DNA from: an uncultured Eubacteriales bacterium
Lineage (GTDB): Bacteria; Bacillota; Clostridia; Christensenellales; Borkfalkiaceae
NCBI GenBank assembly: GCA_949747905.1
Contig: CATKEF010000062.1
Span: 1-34,475 of the forward strand
Length of the DNA stretch: 34,475 nt
Direction of reading: 5' to 3'
Below are positions 33,158 through 34,475 of the stretch, in pieces (position 1 is the stretch's first letter; each line of letters starts with the position of its first letter). Made by a program: the position numbers and the translations under genes. Under the pieces are notes generated by a model. It was not told the origin of the DNA. It made no database searches and saw nothing but the letters and a program-made list of their open reading frames with translations.

Positions 33158-33975
33158 AGTTTGCCCTCCGCAGTCAAATCCGACCAGTAATATTCCGAAA
33201 GCGCGTTTCTTATATCAGCCGCGTCCGCGTATTTTTTCTTAACCGCGCCGTTTTTAACGATAGAAATAATTCCAGTCTCTTCGGATACGACAATCGCAGT
33301 CACGCTCGCAACCATAGTCACGCCGAGCGCCGCGCGATGTCGGCTACCCATCTCCTTGGGAAGATTTTCGCTCTGCGCAAGCGGCAAGAAACAGCCCGCC
33401 GCATAAATCCTGTCGCCCTCTATAACCATAGCTCCGTCATGTAAAGGCGCTTTGGGATAAAATATGGCTTCCACCATCTGAGAGGTAATCTGAGCATTCA
33501 CGACGGTGCCGCTCTCTATTATTCCCTCGGGAAGATTGTCGTCGGACAAAACTATTAGAGCGCCTATATCCTTTTTGGACATATTTTGCACGGCGCGAAC
33601 CATTTCATCCATAATCAGCTCCACACCCGTGGTTGTGAACGTATCCGACTTGTCTTTTTTAAGGTTCAAATCCAAAAGCGAACGCTTGATTTCGGTATGG
33701 AACATAGTGAACACAAGCATAGCGATAAGGACGACGATGACAAGCAGAAGCTGAGAATCGAAATCCGAAAACGCAAAGGTAACGCCGCAAAGCAAGATGA
33801 AAAAGACCACAACGGGAACAAACCGCTCCGCTTTGTTGCCCTTTAAAACTTTGAACATATAATAGAATACCGTCGATAGCAAAATCAACTGCAAAATAAC
33901 CCCGACGTAACTATGAGCCAGAGTCACGGTAAAAAATTCAATTAAACCGTTATAGATTTTTTCCCAACTTTCCAT
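33154..33975 (-). CDS. cdaA: Diadenylate cyclase CdaA
   Basis: 273 aa from the ATG at 33975, the normal CdaA length; an in-frame extension to 34140 crosses the likely promoter. It makes the essential second messenger c-di-AMP from two ATP at the membrane, governing potassium and osmotic balance and wall homeostasis. Three transmembrane helices lie at about 22-42, 50-70 and 74-93, then a linker and the DAC domain with both catalytic motifs, DGA (180-182) and RHR (212-214). The usual partners CdaR and GlmM are expected next; here only a 35-residue CdaR-like frame follows, then DUF1015 and lysC. The ribosome binding site is weak (GGTGTG). Confidence 0.97.
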   Translation of the reverse strand: MESWEKIYNGLIEFFTVTLAHSYVGVILQLILLSTVFYYMFKVLKGNKAERFVPVVVFFILLCGVTFAFSDFDSQLLLVIVVLIAMLVFTMFHTEIKRSLLDLNLKKDKSDTFTTTGVELIMDEMVRAVQNMSKKDIGALIVLSDDNLPEGIIESGTVVNAQITSQMVEAIFYPKAPLHDGAMVIEGDRIYAAGCFLPLAQSENLPKEMGSRHRAALGVTMVASVTAIVVSEETGIISIVKNGAVKKKYADAADIRNALSEYYWSDLTAEGKL

Positions 33976-34084
33976 AAACACACCGAATAAAAAAATCTTA
34001 CACAAACCGAAAAAACAAAGTTCAACGCAGTTATGCGCCGTTCGGAGAAACCAGTCTGTATTATTATACAATTTATCATATCTA

Positions 34085-34113
34085 ATTATATAATCAAACT
34101 CCGGAAAAATAAA
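34085..34113 (-). promoter_or_regulatory. Possible promoter of cdaA
   Basis: On the minus strand TATAAT (34090-34085) has a weak TTTATT 17 nt upstream (34113-34108). A second TATAAT lies at 34068-34063 without a good -35. Both are in the 205-nt gap between holA and cdaA, which holds no other feature. Confidence 0.4.
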
Positions 34114-34180
34114 GCGTTTGAAGCCGTAAATTTTGCCCAAAAACTTAAATACAGGAGTATATTAGCGATATGGGCACGGG

Positions 34181-34475
34181 CTAACCGAAAAATATGAATT
34201 CAGTCACCGTAAGCCAACCGCGTTCGGGAGTGATTTTTCCGCTTTTTATACCCGAAACGGCGGAGTATATATAACTCACGAGTTCGGAAAGCCTCTCATC
34301 TCCGAGCGCATTTGCCTGTTCGCGGCTCTTTTTTACCCCGTACTCTTTCATTTTCAGCATACCCGCAAGCACGGAATCGCTCTCGCAAGACATGCATATC
34401 GTAAGAAGATTTCTGAAATAATTGAAGAGCCCGCCCAGAACAAAGATTTCGTCGCCGCTCTTTTTTATAAGCTCG
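34181..34475 (-). CDS. holA: DNA polymerase III delta subunit, C-terminal part (5' end beyond window)
   Basis: The 97 codons before the stop remain open to the window edge. They read ELIKKSGDEIFVLGGLFNYF, then RNLLTICM, MLKMKEYGVKKSREQANAL and GIKSGKITPERG. This fits the C-terminal helical collar domain of HolA, with its FxxLLxxK segment, YxxKKxxxQA and alternating helix leading to LKxGxxxPExA. HolA loads the sliding clamp as part of the polymerase III clamp loader. The shortest frame beginning at an internal ATG (34393) is not a real start because the match continues upstream. The assignment rests on a short divergent domain, so it is moderately sure. Confidence 0.7.
   Translation of the reverse strand, partial: ELIKKSGDEIFVLGGLFNYFRNLLTICMSCESDSVLAGMLKMKEYGVKKSREQANALGDERLSELVSYIYSAVSGIKSGKITPERGWLTVTEFIFFG

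Noticed and set aside
33976-34140. 55-residue N-terminal extension of CdaA
   Set aside because: Would cover the likely promoter and adds non-conserved sequence; MESWEKIY start gives the normal family length.

Overview
The window reads as a chromosomal segment of an anaerobic Gram-positive bacterium of the class Clostridia, probably an uncultured gut-type lineage (Christensenellales-like is my guess; no marker here fixes it). The reasons are the Bacillota gene order dgt-dnaG-rpoD-trmK-nif3, a membrane diadenylate cyclase CdaA, consensus sigma-A promoters, strong AGGAGG ribosome binding sites, and large surface lipoproteins carrying BspA-type and InlB-type repeats. All genes except one (an AraC-family regulator) are on the minus strand. 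I saw no phage, insertion sequence, CRISPR array, rRNA or tRNA.

Layout from left to right. (1) 1-4081: a minus-strand pair, a domain-permuted family 3 glycoside hydrolase anchored at both ends, followed by a leucine-rich-repeat (BspA-like) lipoprotein cut by the window edge. (2) 4299-5147: a divergent PocR/AraC-type regulator, the likely controller of that pair. (3) 5981-8121: trmK, nif3-like and a coiled-coil zinc-ribbon gene. (4) 8447-12310: dgt, dnaG, rpoD, packed with 1-nt gap or 4-nt overlap. (5) 12384-18009: a tightly coupled shikimate-pathway operon, in transcription order an MBL-fold protein, aroC, aroB, aroE, aroQ, aroK and a FabG-like reductase, with a good promoter at 18052-18080. 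(6) 18127-19056: lgt, with a perfect consensus promoter and a TTCG-loop terminator. (7) 19439-27999: a three-gene surface operon of a 1563-aa modular lipoprotein, a four-helix membrane protein and a second permuted GH3 enzyme, driven by a perfect consensus promoter with a roughly 175-nt structured leader. (8) 28767-33975: cdaA, a 35-codon CdaR-like remnant, a DUF1015 gene and lysC, all closely packed, then leuA with its own promoter. (9) 34181-34475: the 3' end of holA.

Four intergenic regions (about 5200-5790, 8145-8378, 19135-19390 and 28435-28712) are filled with degenerate copies of one short dispersed repeat family (core TGAGCGAAGCGAAACAT and its variants or complement). They lie mostly just beyond operon-ending terminators and create spurious open frames.

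The most unusual items are the composite A/B-repeat lipoprotein and its GH3 operon, the shrunken CdaR, the MBL-fold protein at the head of the aro operon that has lost its metal-binding HxHxDH motif, and the structured leader of the surface operon.
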